Assembly (NCBI RefSeq): GCF_026626305.1
Contig: NZ_JAPNUE010000005.1
Span: forward strand, 1 to 64,000
Length of the DNA: 64,000 nucleotides
Source: Frigidibacter sp. RF13
GTDB lineage: Bacteria; Pseudomonadota; Alphaproteobacteria; Rhodobacterales; Rhodobacteraceae
Direction: 5' to 3'
The translations under genes and the position numbers were made by a program. The notes under the pieces are model-generated. The model had not been told where the DNA came from, ran no database searches, and was given only the letters and a program-made list of their open reading frames with translations. Of the stretch, positions 1 to 8,925 are shown piece after piece (position 1 is the first letter of the stretch; every line of letters starts with the position of its first letter).

Positions 1-96
<96 letters not shown>

Positions 97-960
97 CTAC
101 TTGCCGCGCCGAAAGAACCGCGAGCGCGAATAAAGCTCTTCGAGCCGCCGCATCCTGGCTTGCGTCTCGTCCCAGGTCAGATTCTCGGTCGCGGCCAGAA
201 GGGTTTCCAGCAGAAGCTGGATCGCCACGGTCGAATCCCAGGCCGACGGCGCCTCGACATGGGCCGAGAGGCGATGGCGGGCATGGGCGGCGGCGGGCGA
301 GACCCATTGATCGGTGATAAGAACGACCTCCGCCCCCTGCGCAGCCGCCGCTTCGACAAGCTGCAGCACATTGTTTTCATAGCGCCTGATGTCCAACGCC
401 AGCAGCACATCGCCCGGCGCCATGTCGATGATCGCGGGAAGCCAAGCATTGGCGCGGTCGGAAATCAGGCTCACGTCGCGGCGGATGACCTTCATATGGG
501 TGACGAAATAGTCGGCCAAAGCATGGGTGATCCGCCCACCCATCGCAAAGATGCGACGACCCGGATCAGCCATCAGGCCCGCGATCGCATCGAACTCCGC
601 CTGATCGATCTGCGCAAGCGTCGCCTGAAGGTTCGCGACCACCGCATCGGCGAAGCGGTTGAGCATATGGGTCTGCGGCACGCCGCCCGCCCAGCGGTCG
701 TGTTTCATCAAGGGTGAGATCAGCCGTTCCTCGACCTCGGCGCGCACCGTCACCTGAAAGTCGGGATAGCCCTTGAAGCCCAGCTTCTGGGTGAGTCGCA
801 CCACCGTCGGCGTCGAGACCTCTGCCGCCTTGGCAAGCGTGGTGATCGAGCCGAGCACCGCCACCGGATAATTGCGCATGATGTGGCTGGCCAGCTGCCG
901 CTCGGCCCGGGTCAGTTCGTCGAAGGCCGCCTTGATCTGCTGCTCGATCGTCTGCTTCAT
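97..960 (-). CDS. RpiR/MurR-family transcriptional regulator (HTH + SIS)
   Basis: A 287-residue protein with an N-terminal helix-turn-helix (about residues 38-64, including STPTVVRLTQKLGF) followed by a SIS sugar/effector-binding domain (about 125-260). This is the usual RpiR layout and length. The ATG at 960 is chosen because it follows a GAAGGG ribosome-binding site; an upstream in-frame extension reaches into the divergent promoter. It is transcribed away from an N-formylglutamate-amidohydrolase-like gene and probably controls that catabolic cluster, though its effector cannot be told from sequence. A second RpiR with the same gene context lies at 61013-61936. Confidence 0.9.
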   Translation of the reverse strand: MKQTIEQQIKAAFDELTRAERQLASHIMRNYPVAVLGSITTLAKAAEVSTPTVVRLTQKLGFKGYPDFQVTVRAEVEERLISPLMKHDRWAGGVPQTHMLNRFADAVVANLQATLAQIDQAEFDAIAGLMADPGRRIFAMGGRITHALADYFVTHMKVIRRDVSLISDRANAWLPAIIDMAPGDVLLALDIRRYENNVLQLVEAAAAQGAEVVLITDQWVSPAAAHARHRLSAHVEAPSAWDSTVAIQLLLETLLAATENLTWDETQARMRRLEELYSRSRFFRRGK

Positions 961-1002
961 CCGTCCGCTGCCCTTCCGCATATGACTTAGAAAAGATCGT
1001 AA

Positions 1003-1015
1003 CAGAAAATTTCTG
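1003..1015. promoter_or_regulatory. Candidate RpiR operator palindrome
   Basis: CAGAAAATTTCTG is a perfect 13-bp palindrome in the divergent region between the RpiR gene and the FGase-like gene. RpiR proteins commonly bind GAAA/TTTC-type inverted repeats. A related GAAAAAATTTC lies in the equivalent divergent region at 60947-60957. Assignment as an operator is inference. Confidence 0.4.
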
Positions 1016-1088
1016 CCGGGAAACATATTGACAGTCTCGCGCCGACATATGACCGTGGCGGCCAAGACCCGGGGGACTTCTGCCGAAC

Positions 1089-1871
1089 ATGAGTGTTTCG
1101 CACAACAGATTTGACACGCCGGTCGCTGTCGAGAACCCCGGTGGCGACAGCGATGTGCTGATCGTCTGCGAACATGCGTCGAACCATTTCCCAGAAGAAT
1201 TCGGTACGCTGGGCCTCAGCGAGGCGGACCGGCGCGCCCATATCGCCTGGGACTCGGGTGCATTGGGTATCGCGCGCGGCCTGTCGGCGCGGCTGAACGC
1301 GACACTGGTGCGCGCGACGGTCTCGCGGCTGATCTATGATCTGAACCGCCCACCGGACGCGACCGGTGCGATGCCCACGAAAAGCGAGATATTCGACATC
1401 CCCGGCAATGCGTCAGTCGATGACGCCGAAAGGCTGCGGCGAACGCAAGCGATCTACCTACCCTTCCACGCCCGGCTTCATGCCGAGATCGCCGCGCGAA
1501 TCGCGGCGGGGCGCCCGCCGGTCATCGTGACGATCCATTCTTTCACGCCTGTCTATTTCGGCAAGGCGCGCGCGGTTGAATTCGGCGTCATCCATGATGC
1601 CGACCCCGCGCTTGCCTTGGCGACCGTCGAGGCTGCGCGCGCCCTGACCGATTTGCGCGTGGAACTGAACGAACCCTATTCCGCTGCCGATCAGGTCACG
1701 CATACACTCCGCTTGCAGGCCACCCCCTACGGGCTGAGGAACGTGATGCTGGAAATTCGCAACGATCTGATCGCCACACCCGGCGCCGAGGAGGCGATGG
1801 CCGACAAGTTGGTCCCCGTCCTCAGGCGCGCCATGGGCGAATTGCAGCGGGGCCGTCATCGAAGCGCCTGA
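1089..1871 (+). CDS. N-formylglutamate amidohydrolase family protein
   Basis: A 260-residue protein of the N-formylglutamate amidohydrolase family (zinc-dependent amidase related to HutG). The diagnostic CEHASNHFP segment is at residues 27-35, followed by YDLNRPP and a TIHSF segment. It is the first gene after the divergent RpiR regulator and is followed 87 bases later by a GS-like ligase. No hut genes are nearby, so histidine degradation is not supported. In this context it may hydrolyse an N-acyl- or gamma-glutamyl-amide intermediate (inference). A paralogue starts at 63866. Confidence 0.88.
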   Translation: MSVSHNRFDTPVAVENPGGDSDVLIVCEHASNHFPEEFGTLGLSEADRRAHIAWDSGALGIARGLSARLNATLVRATVSRLIYDLNRPPDATGAMPTKSEIFDIPGNASVDDAERLRRTQAIYLPFHARLHAEIAARIAAGRPPVIVTIHSFTPVYFGKARAVEFGVIHDADPALALATVEAARALTDLRVELNEPYSAADQVTHTLRLQATPYGLRNVMLEIRNDLIATPGAEEAMADKLVPVLRRAMGELQRGRHRSA

Positions 1872-1958
1872 TCAAGGCTGAGACTTCGAGGTGACTGAAT
1901 ACATTCGGACGAAGCGGCGCCAGAAGGCGGCTTCGCCAACGAAGGGGAGAGACGGACT

Positions 1959-3326
1959 ATGGCTGGAAATCTGACACTTGACGCGCTGAAGAAAGCGGTC
2001 AAGGCGGGCGAGATCGATACGGTTCTGGTGGCAGGCATCGACATGCAGGGCCGCCTGATGGGCAAGCGCTTTCACGCGCAGTTCTTTCTCGACGGCGGCT
2101 GGGAGGAGACGCATTGCTGCAACTACCTCCTCGCCGTCGACATGGAGATGAACACCGTCCCCGGCTACAAGACCTCGAGCTGGGAAAAGGGCTACGGCGA
2201 CTATGTGATGAAGCCCGACCTCGCGACGCTGAGGGTCATTCCCTGGCTGCCCGCGACGGCGATGGTCCTGTGTGACCTCCTTGACCACCACACGCACGAG
2301 GAAGTTGCCCAATCCCCCCGCGCCATCCTGAAGAAACAGGTCGCCCGCGCCCGCGCGCTCGGATTCGAGCCGATGATGGCGACGGAACTGGAATTCTACC
2401 TGTTCGAGAACAGCTATGAGGCGCTGCGCGACACGAACTTCACCGGCCTGAAGCCGATCAGCGCCTATAACGAGGACTACCACATCTTCCAGACCACCAA
2501 GGAAGAAGATGTGATGCGCGCCGTCCGCAACGGGCTTTATGCGGCAGGGATCCCGGTCGAGAATTCCAAGGGCGAGGCCGATGCCGGTCAGGAAGAGATC
2601 AACTACCGCTATTCCGACGCGCTGGATACGGCCGACAACCATACGATCGTGAAGGCGGGCGTGAAGGAAATCGCCTGGTCCAAGGGCCGGTCGGTGACCT
2701 TCATGGCCAAGTACGACCACCGCAAGGCCGGATCGTCGAGCCACATCCACCAGTCGCTCTGGACCAAGGACGGCAAGCCCGTCTTCATGGACAAGGACGA
2801 TGCCCACGGCATGTCGGCCACGATGAAGCATTACGTCGCGGGCCAACTGACCTATGCGCGCGAGATCACGGCCTTCCTGGCGCCCTACGTGAACAGCTAC
2901 AAACGCTTCTGCATCGGTCTGTTCGCGCCCACCAAGGCCGTCTGGTCGGCCGACAACCGCACCGCCGGCTTCCGCATCTGTGGCGAACACACGAAGGGCG
3001 TGCGCGTCGAATGCCGCATCCCGGGGTCGGACGTGAACCCCTACCTCGCCTGCGCCGCACTCCTGGCAGCGGGCCTCGCCGGCATCGAACAGAAGCTGGA
3101 GCTGGAGCCCGAACTCAAGGGCGACATGTACAACACCAAGGGCATCCGCGAGATCCCGCATACCTTGCGCGAGGCGGCCGACCTGCTTCTTGGCTCCGAC
3201 ATGCTGCGCGAGGCCTTCGGCGACGAGGTGGTCGAACATTACCACCATGCTGCCCAGTGGGAGATCTCGGAAACCGACCGTGTGGTGACCGATTTCGAAA
3301 TCCAGCGGCTTCTGGAACGCGCTTAA
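1959..3326 (+). CDS. Glutamine-synthetase-like gamma-glutamyl-amine ligase
   Basis: A 455-residue GS-fold protein. Metal-binding glutamates appear in ELEFYLF (E143, E145) and around residues 206-213. The GSSSHIHQS ATP-site loop is at 258-266, and the C-terminal ECRIPGSDVNPYLA segment is characteristic of the GS superfamily. The family includes PuuA/IpuC/GlnT-type enzymes that join glutamate to amines using ATP. The neighbouring aldehyde dehydrogenase, alcohol dehydrogenase and DadA/PuuB-like oxidase favour an amine-glutamylating catabolic role over ammonia assimilation, but the amine is unknown. The start has a good GGGGAGAG Shine-Dalgarno. Confidence 0.88.
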   Translation: MAGNLTLDALKKAVKAGEIDTVLVAGIDMQGRLMGKRFHAQFFLDGGWEETHCCNYLLAVDMEMNTVPGYKTSSWEKGYGDYVMKPDLATLRVIPWLPATAMVLCDLLDHHTHEEVAQSPRAILKKQVARARALGFEPMMATELEFYLFENSYEALRDTNFTGLKPISAYNEDYHIFQTTKEEDVMRAVRNGLYAAGIPVENSKGEADAGQEEINYRYSDALDTADNHTIVKAGVKEIAWSKGRSVTFMAKYDHRKAGSSSHIHQSLWTKDGKPVFMDKDDAHGMSATMKHYVAGQLTYAREITAFLAPYVNSYKRFCIGLFAPTKAVWSADNRTAGFRICGEHTKGVRVECRIPGSDVNPYLACAALLAAGLAGIEQKLELEPELKGDMYNTKGIREIPHTLREAADLLLGSDMLREAFGDEVVEHYHHAAQWEISETDRVVTDFEIQRLLERA

Positions 3327-3329
3327 TCT

Positions 3330-3386
3330 GTAGGGCGGGCTTCAGCCCGCCTTCTTTGCATGATGGCGGGCTGAAGCCCGCCCTAC
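3330..3386. repeat. Long inverted repeat of a palindromic GC-rich unit
   Basis: Two perfect 22-base arms (3330-3351 and 3365-3386) are reverse complements, and each arm is itself nearly palindromic around GGCGGGCTTCAGCCCGCC. It fills the gap between the GS-like and aldehyde dehydrogenase genes and would form a strong hairpin in RNA. Units of this form resemble dispersed REP/MITE-like intergenic repeats. It may attenuate or stabilise the operon transcript (inference). Confidence 0.8.
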
Positions 3387-3400
3387 CAAGGACGACCCAA

Positions 3401-4786
3401 ATGAAAACCATCCAACTCATTTCGCCCGTGGACGGCTCGGTCTATGCCGAACGCACGCCGCTCACCCCCGACGCCGCCCTGGCCGCCGTCGCCCGCGCCA
3501 AGGCCGCCCAGAAAGGCTGGGCCGCACGTCCGCTCGCCGACCGCATCGCGCTGGTGAATGCGGGCGTCGAGAAGCTGAACGCGATGCAGGCGCCCATCGT
3601 CGAGGAAATCGCCTGGCAGATGGGCCGCCCGACCCGCTACGGCGGCGAGTTTGGCGGCGTGAATGCCCGCACCGCCTACATGTCGGAAATCGCCGAAAAG
3701 ACCCTCGCCCCCCTGATGGTCGAGGATTCGAATGCCTTCCGCCGCTACCTCGCGCGCGAACCCGTGGGTGTCGTCTTCATCGTGGCGCCCTGGAACTATC
3801 CCTACCTGACCACGATCAACACGCTCGTCCCCGCGCTCATCGCCGGGAACACGGTCGTCCTGAAACATGCCTCGCAGACCATGCTGGTCGGCGAACGTCT
3901 GGCCGAGGCTTTCCATGCCGCAGGCATCCCCGAGGACGTCTTCCAGAACGTCGTCCTCGACCATGCCACGACCGAAATGCTCATCCAGAAACGCTCCTTC
4001 GGCTTCGTAAACTTCACCGGTTCCGTCGGCGGCGGTCAGGCGATGGAACGCGCTGCTGCGGGCACCTTCACGCCCCTCGGGCTTGAACTCGGCGGCAAGG
4101 ACCCGGGCTATGTCCGCGAAGATGCGAACGTCGATGCCGCCATCGACACGCTGATGGACGGCGCGCTTTACAACGCCGGCCAGTGCTGCTGCGGGATCGA
4201 ACGCATCTATGTGCATGAGCGGCACTATGACCGCTTCGTCGAGGGCGCCGTTGCCTGGGCATCGGGCCTGAAGCTTGGCAACCCGTTCGACGCGGCCACC
4301 ACCATCGGCCCGATGGCCAACAAGCGCTTCGCTGCCACCGTCCGCGGTCAGATCGCCGAGGCGGTCGCCGCCGGGGCAAAGCCGCTCATCGACCCCAAGC
4401 TCTTCCCGGCCGATGACGGCGGCGCGTACCTGGCGCCCCAGGTTCTGGTGAACGTCGACCATTCGATGAAGGTGATGATGGAAGAAAGCTTCGGCCCGGT
4501 CGTCGGCATCATGAAAGTCTCCGGCGACGAAGAAGCGATCCGCCTGATGAACGACAGCCCCTATGGTCTGACCGCCTCGATCTGGACGCAGGACTATGAT
4601 GTCGCCGCCAATATCGGCGCCCAGATCGAAACCGGCACGATCTTCATGAACCGCGCCGATTACCTCGACCCCGCGCTATGCTGGACCGGCTGCAAGGACA
4701 CCGGTCGCGGCGGCTCGCTCTCCTATCTCGGGTTCCACTCGGTGACCCGTCCGAAATCCTATCACCTGAAGCAGGTCCAGAAATGA
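3401..4786 (+). CDS. NAD(P)-dependent aldehyde dehydrogenase
   Basis: A 461-residue aldehyde dehydrogenase. It shows the APWNYP cofactor segment (129-134), the general-base glutamate in LELGG (E229) and the nucleophile in NAGQCCCG (C263 by the usual GQxC spacing). It would oxidise an aldehyde intermediate to the acid, as PuuC does in the gamma-glutamylputrescine pathway. The start at 3401 follows the inverted repeat; an upstream in-frame reading only overlaps the GS gene. Its stop overlaps the next start (ATGA), so it is translationally coupled to the alcohol dehydrogenase. Confidence 0.93.
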   Translation: MKTIQLISPVDGSVYAERTPLTPDAALAAVARAKAAQKGWAARPLADRIALVNAGVEKLNAMQAPIVEEIAWQMGRPTRYGGEFGGVNARTAYMSEIAEKTLAPLMVEDSNAFRRYLAREPVGVVFIVAPWNYPYLTTINTLVPALIAGNTVVLKHASQTMLVGERLAEAFHAAGIPEDVFQNVVLDHATTEMLIQKRSFGFVNFTGSVGGGQAMERAAAGTFTPLGLELGGKDPGYVREDANVDAAIDTLMDGALYNAGQCCCGIERIYVHERHYDRFVEGAVAWASGLKLGNPFDAATTIGPMANKRFAATVRGQIAEAVAAGAKPLIDPKLFPADDGGAYLAPQVLVNVDHSMKVMMEESFGPVVGIMKVSGDEEAIRLMNDSPYGLTASIWTQDYDVAANIGAQIETGTIFMNRADYLDPALCWTGCKDTGRGGSLSYLGFHSVTRPKSYHLKQVQK

Positions 4787-5943
4787 GCCACAACGTACCA
4801 AACCGGAACTGGTCCTACCCGACCGCGATCAAGTTCGGCGTCGGCCGCATCGCGGAACTTGCCGAACATTGCGCGTCGGTCGGGCTGAAAAAGCCGCTCC
4901 TCGTCACCGACAAGGCGCTGGCGTCCCTGCCGATCACGGCCTCAGCACTTGACGTCCTTGACGCCGCAGGCCTCGGCCGCGCGGTCTTTTCCGAGGTCGA
5001 CCCCAACCCGAACGAAGGCAACATGGAAGCGGGCATCGCCGTCTACAAGGACGGTGGCCATGATGGTGTCATCTGCTTCGGTGGCGGCTCGGCCCTCGAC
5101 CTTGGCAAGATGATCGCGCTGATGGCGGATCAGAAGAAGGGCCTGTCGGTCTGGAAGCTCGAGGATATCGACGACTGGTGGACCCGCGCCGACGCCGACA
5201 AGATCGCCCCGATCATCGCGGTGCCGACGACCGCCGGAACCGGCTCGGAAGTTGGCCGCGCGGGCGTTCTGACCAACTCGGCCACCCACAAGAAGAAGAT
5301 CATCTTCCATCCCAAACTCATGCCCGCAGTCACAATCTGCGACCCCGCACTGACGGTCGGCATGCCGAAATTCATCACGGCGGGTACCGGCATGGACGCG
5401 CTCGCCCACTGCCTCGAGGCCTACTGCTCGCCCTTCTACCACCCGATGTCCCAGGGCATCGCGCTGGAAGGTATGCGGCTGGTTTTCGAGAACCTGCCCA
5501 AGGCCTATGCCGACCCCGGCAACCTCGAGGCCCGCGCCCATATGATGAGCGCCGCCGCCATGGGCGCCGTCGCCTTCCAGAAGGGTCTGGGCGCGATCCA
5601 CTCGCTCAGCCATCCGATCGGCGCGGTCTACAACACCCATCACGGCACCACCAACGCCGTCGTCATGCCCATGGTCCTCGACTTCAACCGCAAGGCCATC
5701 AAGGACCGGATCGCCTCCGCCGCCGCCTATCTTGGAATCAAGGGCGGCTTGAAGGGCTTCCGTGCCCGGATCATTGACCTGCGGGCAGAACTGGGTATCC
5801 CCGAAGACCTGACGAAGCTCGGCGTGACGAACCCCGACCTCGACATGCTGACCAAGATGGCGCTGGAAGATCCGTCCTGCGGCGGCAATCCGGTGAAGAT
5901 GACCAAGCGCAACACAAGGGCGCTGTTCGAGGCCTGCCTCTGA
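4783..5943 (+). CDS. Iron-containing alcohol dehydrogenase
   Basis: A 386-residue group III Fe-ADH. It shows the NAD-binding GGGSALDLGK motif and the metal-ligand region with GTGMDALAHCLEAY, then HSLSHPIGAVYNTHHG supplying histidines. It is coupled to the preceding aldehyde dehydrogenase by a 4-base overlap. The pair could interconvert alcohol, aldehyde and acid forms of the same carbon skeleton, for example a hydroxy-acid or amino-alcohol derivative; the substrate is not determined by sequence. Confidence 0.92.
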   Translation: MSHNVPNRNWSYPTAIKFGVGRIAELAEHCASVGLKKPLLVTDKALASLPITASALDVLDAAGLGRAVFSEVDPNPNEGNMEAGIAVYKDGGHDGVICFGGGSALDLGKMIALMADQKKGLSVWKLEDIDDWWTRADADKIAPIIAVPTTAGTGSEVGRAGVLTNSATHKKKIIFHPKLMPAVTICDPALTVGMPKFITAGTGMDALAHCLEAYCSPFYHPMSQGIALEGMRLVFENLPKAYADPGNLEARAHMMSAAAMGAVAFQKGLGAIHSLSHPIGAVYNTHHGTTNAVVMPMVLDFNRKAIKDRIASAAAYLGIKGGLKGFRARIIDLRAELGIPEDLTKLGVTNPDLDMLTKMALEDPSCGGNPVKMTKRNTRALFEACL

Positions 5944-5950
5944 AGCAGGT

Positions 5951-6077
5951 GGGGGGCTGCCGGCCCCCCGCACCCCCCTGGGATATTCCACCACATTGAA
6001 GCGATCGGGCTTTCACAGTGGTCCAAATATCCCGGGGTGAATTTGGCCGGAGGCCAAAGAGGGGCAGCGCCCCTCCG
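5951..6077. repeat. Composite intergenic hairpin element (copy A)
   Basis: Contains a G6/C6 hairpin (5951-5969), an imperfect inverted repeat pairing CCCTGGGATATT with AAATATCCCGGGG, a TTTGGCC/GGCCAAA hairpin and a final GGGGCAGCGCCCC hairpin. The right half (AAATATCC..GGGG then GGGGC..GCCCC) recurs at 8854-8890 and 28849-28899. It probably combines terminator function with a dispersed repeat. Confidence 0.6.
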
Positions 6078-6089
6078 CATGGAGGCCGG

Positions 6090-7328
6090 ATGAGCGAGAC
6101 CACCGAGATTGCCGTGATCGGCGCAGGCGTCATCGGCCTTGCCATCGCCCACCGGCTGGCGCTGGCGGGCCGCGAGGTTCTGGTGTTCGACCCCAACGAG
6201 CCCGGCTCTGGCGCCTCCTACGGAAACGCCGGCACCATCGCCGATTATGCCGCGCAGCCCGTCGGTACGCCCGACGTCCTGAAAAACCTCCCCTCACTCC
6301 TCTTCGACCGCAATTCGCCCCTTGCGATCCGCCGCGCCGCATTGCCGTCTCTGGCCCCGTGGCTCCTGCGCTTCGCCCGCCAATCCCTGCCCGGGGCCGC
6401 GCGCCGCAACGCGATGGTCCTCGCGGGGCTACTTGCGGATGCGACCCCGCGCTGGCAGGCGCTGGCGACCGAGATCGGTGGCGCGGACCTGTTGCAGGAC
6501 CGGGGTTGTCTTTACTGGTACCAAACCGATGCCGCATATCGGGCGGCCAAGGCCGACATTTCCTTCCGCCAAAGCCTTGGCGTCACCGTCGAACTGATCG
6601 ACGCCGCCGAGCTGCAATCCCTCGAACCGACCCTACCGGTCACCGAAGGCGGCGCGGCCTTCTTCCCGAACGCGCGCTTCATGACCGATCCCGGCCAAAT
6701 GGTCACCCGCCTCGCCCGCGCCGCCGAGGCGGCCGGCGCCACCTTCCGCCGCACCAAGGTCACCGGCCTCTCCGATGCGGGCACCGCAATGCGCCTTCAG
6801 GGCGATGGCCTCGACGTCCTCGCCCGCCATGTCATCCTCGCCGCCGGCGCCCATTCCCGCGCCCTTGCCCGCCAGGCAGACGACCGCGTGCCGCTCGACA
6901 CCGAACGCGGCTATCACCTCGAATGGGACATGACCGCGCCGCGCCTGACCCGCCCCACCTGCCCGACCGCACGTGGCTTCTACCTGTGCCCGATGCAGGG
7001 CCGCCTGCGCGTGGCCGGAACCGTCGAACTGGGTGGCCTGACCGCCCCGCCCTCGCCCCACCGCCTCGCAAAGCTCGAAGAGGGCGCGCGCAGCATCTTC
7101 CCCGATCTGCCCGCGCCGTCACGCACCTGGATGGGCTTCCGCCCCTCGATGCCCGACTCGCTGCCCGTCGTCGGCCCGAGCCGGGCGGGCAACCGGGTGA
7201 TTCATGCCTACGGCCACGGCCATATCGGCCTGACCCTCGCCCCCGTCACCGCAGAACTCGTGGAACGCTGCCTCACCGCAAACACCGGTGACGCTCGCCT
7301 CGCCGCCCTCTCGCCCGCGCGGTTCTGA
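6090..7328 (+). CDS. FAD-dependent amine/D-amino-acid oxidoreductase (DadA/PuuB-like)
   Basis: A 412-residue DAO-superfamily flavoprotein. The N-terminal dinucleotide fold IAVIGAGVIGLAIAHRLA carries GxGxxG, GNAGTIADYA follows, and the C-terminal FRPSMPDSLPVVGP and HGHIGLTL segments contact FAD. The start at 6090 is set by GGAGG at 6081-6085. Oxidative deamination of a gamma-glutamylated amine or a D-amino acid are both possible; the upstream ligase and dehydrogenases make a PuuB-like role attractive. It is separated from them by a 146-base hairpin-rich gap, so it may have its own transcription unit. Confidence 0.87.
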   Translation: MSETTEIAVIGAGVIGLAIAHRLALAGREVLVFDPNEPGSGASYGNAGTIADYAAQPVGTPDVLKNLPSLLFDRNSPLAIRRAALPSLAPWLLRFARQSLPGAARRNAMVLAGLLADATPRWQALATEIGGADLLQDRGCLYWYQTDAAYRAAKADISFRQSLGVTVELIDAAELQSLEPTLPVTEGGAAFFPNARFMTDPGQMVTRLARAAEAAGATFRRTKVTGLSDAGTAMRLQGDGLDVLARHVILAAGAHSRALARQADDRVPLDTERGYHLEWDMTAPRLTRPTCPTARGFYLCPMQGRLRVAGTVELGGLTAPPSPHRLAKLEEGARSIFPDLPAPSRTWMGFRPSMPDSLPVVGPSRAGNRVIHAYGHGHIGLTLAPVTAELVERCLTANTGDARLAALSPARF

Positions 7329-7473
7329 GGCGAGGCAAGTATCGCGGGCGGCGCCGCGACTGTTCCCTTCAGGCAAACAATCGCTCTCGCCAGCCGCGCG
7401 CCGATCGCTCACCCGTTGACACTCGCCCGCCCGGGGCGGCATGTCGGACGCATTGAATTGATGAGGTTTGCTG

Positions 7474-8778
7474 ATGAAGATCGCGATGATCGGCACAGGG
7501 TACGTCGGGCTTGTGTCAGGGGTCTGCTTTTCCGACTTCGGGCATGAAGTCATCTGCGTCGACAAGGACCCCCGCAAGGTCGAGATGCTGAAGGCGGGCC
7601 AAGTGCCGATTTACGAGCCGGGGCTTGAAGCCCTGATGGCCAAGAACGTCGCTGCCGGCCGCCTCTCATTCACCGGCGACCTCGCCACTGCGGTCGCCGG
7701 CGCCGAGGCGGTCTTCATCGCCGTGGGCACGCCGACCCGCCGAGGCGACGGCCATGCCGACCTCACCTATGTCTTTGCCGCCGCCGAGGAGATCGCCCGC
7801 GCACTCACCGGCCACGCCGTCGTCGTCACCAAATCGACCGTCCCGGTCGGCACCAACAGCAAGGTGGCCGAGGTGATCCGCAAGGCCGCGCCCCATGCCG
7901 AATTCGACGTCGCTTCGAACCCCGAATTCCTGCGCGAAGGCGCGGCCATCGACGATTTCATGCGCCCCGACCGCGTCGTCGTGGGCGTCACCTCGGACCG
8001 CGCGAAACAGGTGATGGGCGAGATCTACCGCCCCCTTTTCCTGCGCGACTTCCCGATACTTTACACCGACCTCGAAACTGCCGAGATGATCAAGTACGCC
8101 GCGAACGCCTTCCTCGCCACCAAGATCACCTTCATAAACGAGATCGCCACTCTCTGCGAAAAGGTTGGCGCCGATGTGAAGCAGGTCTCGAAAGGCATCG
8201 GCCTCGACGGCCGGATCGGCAACAAGTTCCTGCATGCCGGGCCGGGCTATGGCGGCTCGTGCTTCCCGAAAGATACCCAGGCGCTCGCGCGGACCGCGCA
8301 GGAATATGCCGCACCCATGCAGATCGTCGAAACGGTCATCAAGGTGAACGAGGAAATCAAGCGCCGCATGGTGACCAAGATCCTCGACCTTTGCGACGGC
8401 TCTGTGAACGGCAAGACCGTGGCCGTCCTTGGCGTCACCTTCAAACCCAACACCGACGACATGCGCGACGCGCCCTCGTTGACTATCGTCCCGGCCCTCG
8501 TCGGCGGCGGCGCGAAGGTCCGAGCCGTCGATCCCCAGGGCCAGCGCGAAGGAAGGCACCTGTTGCCAGGTGTCGACTGGGTTGAGGATGCCTATGAGGC
8601 AGCAAAAGACGCCGATATCGTGGTTATTCTCACCGAGTGGAACGAGTTCCGCGCCCTCGACCTCAAACGACTCGCGAAGGGTATGGCCCATGCCCGCATG
8701 GCCGACCTCAGGAATGTCTATTCGCCTGCCGACGCGAAAAAGGCCGGTTTCAGGGCCTACGCAGGCGTCGGCCGCTGA
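7474..8778 (+). CDS. ugd: UDP-glucose 6-dehydrogenase
   Basis: A 434-residue UDP-glucose/GDP-mannose dehydrogenase family enzyme that makes UDP-glucuronate for polysaccharide synthesis. The Rossmann motif MIGTGYVG is at the N-terminus, and the catalytic cysteine lies in GPGYGGSCFPKDT. VTFKPNTDDMRDAPS is typical of the C-terminal domain. The ATG at 7474 is preceded by GAGG at 7463-7466. It stands alone between hairpin-rich gaps; no polysaccharide genes are adjacent. Confidence 0.95.
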   Translation: MKIAMIGTGYVGLVSGVCFSDFGHEVICVDKDPRKVEMLKAGQVPIYEPGLEALMAKNVAAGRLSFTGDLATAVAGAEAVFIAVGTPTRRGDGHADLTYVFAAAEEIARALTGHAVVVTKSTVPVGTNSKVAEVIRKAAPHAEFDVASNPEFLREGAAIDDFMRPDRVVVGVTSDRAKQVMGEIYRPLFLRDFPILYTDLETAEMIKYAANAFLATKITFINEIATLCEKVGADVKQVSKGIGLDGRIGNKFLHAGPGYGGSCFPKDTQALARTAQEYAAPMQIVETVIKVNEEIKRRMVTKILDLCDGSVNGKTVAVLGVTFKPNTDDMRDAPSLTIVPALVGGGAKVRAVDPQGQREGRHLLPGVDWVEDAYEAAKDADIVVILTEWNEFRALDLKRLAKGMAHARMADLRNVYSPADAKKAGFRAYAGVGR

Positions 8779-8782
8779 CGTG

Positions 8783-8890
8783 TGGGGGACGCTGTCCCCC
8801 ATACCCTCTGGAGCATTTTCGGACAGACCGTATGTCTGCCACGTTCTGTCCCGAAATACTCCGGGGGAGAGCTAGGGGGCAGAGCCCCCT
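8783..8890. repeat. Composite intergenic hairpin element (copy B)
   Basis: Lies between the convergent ugd and PNPOx-like genes. It contains a GGGGGAC/GTCCCCC hairpin, a long imperfect inverted repeat pairing TCTGGAGCATTTTCGGACAG with CTGTCCCGAAATACTCC, and a GGGGGCAGAGCCCCC hairpin. The right half matches the elements at 6025-6077 and 28849-28899. It likely serves as a bidirectional terminator. Confidence 0.6.
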
Positions 8891-8925
8891 CGCACGGATC
8901 GGCCCGCCAGCGGCAGGACGAAATC

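Noticed and set aside
1089..1871. Assignment of the FGase-like gene as hutG of histidine catabolism
   Set aside because: No hutU, hutH, hutI or hutF homologue is nearby, and the same family recurs beside GS-like genes, so a histidine role is not supported.
1872..3248. Large minus-strand open frame opposite the GS-like gene
   Set aside because: It mirrors a clearly conserved plus-strand GS gene; its composition is typical of antisense reading in high-GC DNA and no domain is recognised.
3011..3400. Long in-frame extension upstream of the aldehyde dehydrogenase
   Set aside because: It overlaps the end of the GS-like gene in another frame and runs through the inverted repeat; the sequence is Arg/Pro-rich shadow translation. 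The ATG at 3401 gives a normal family N-terminus.
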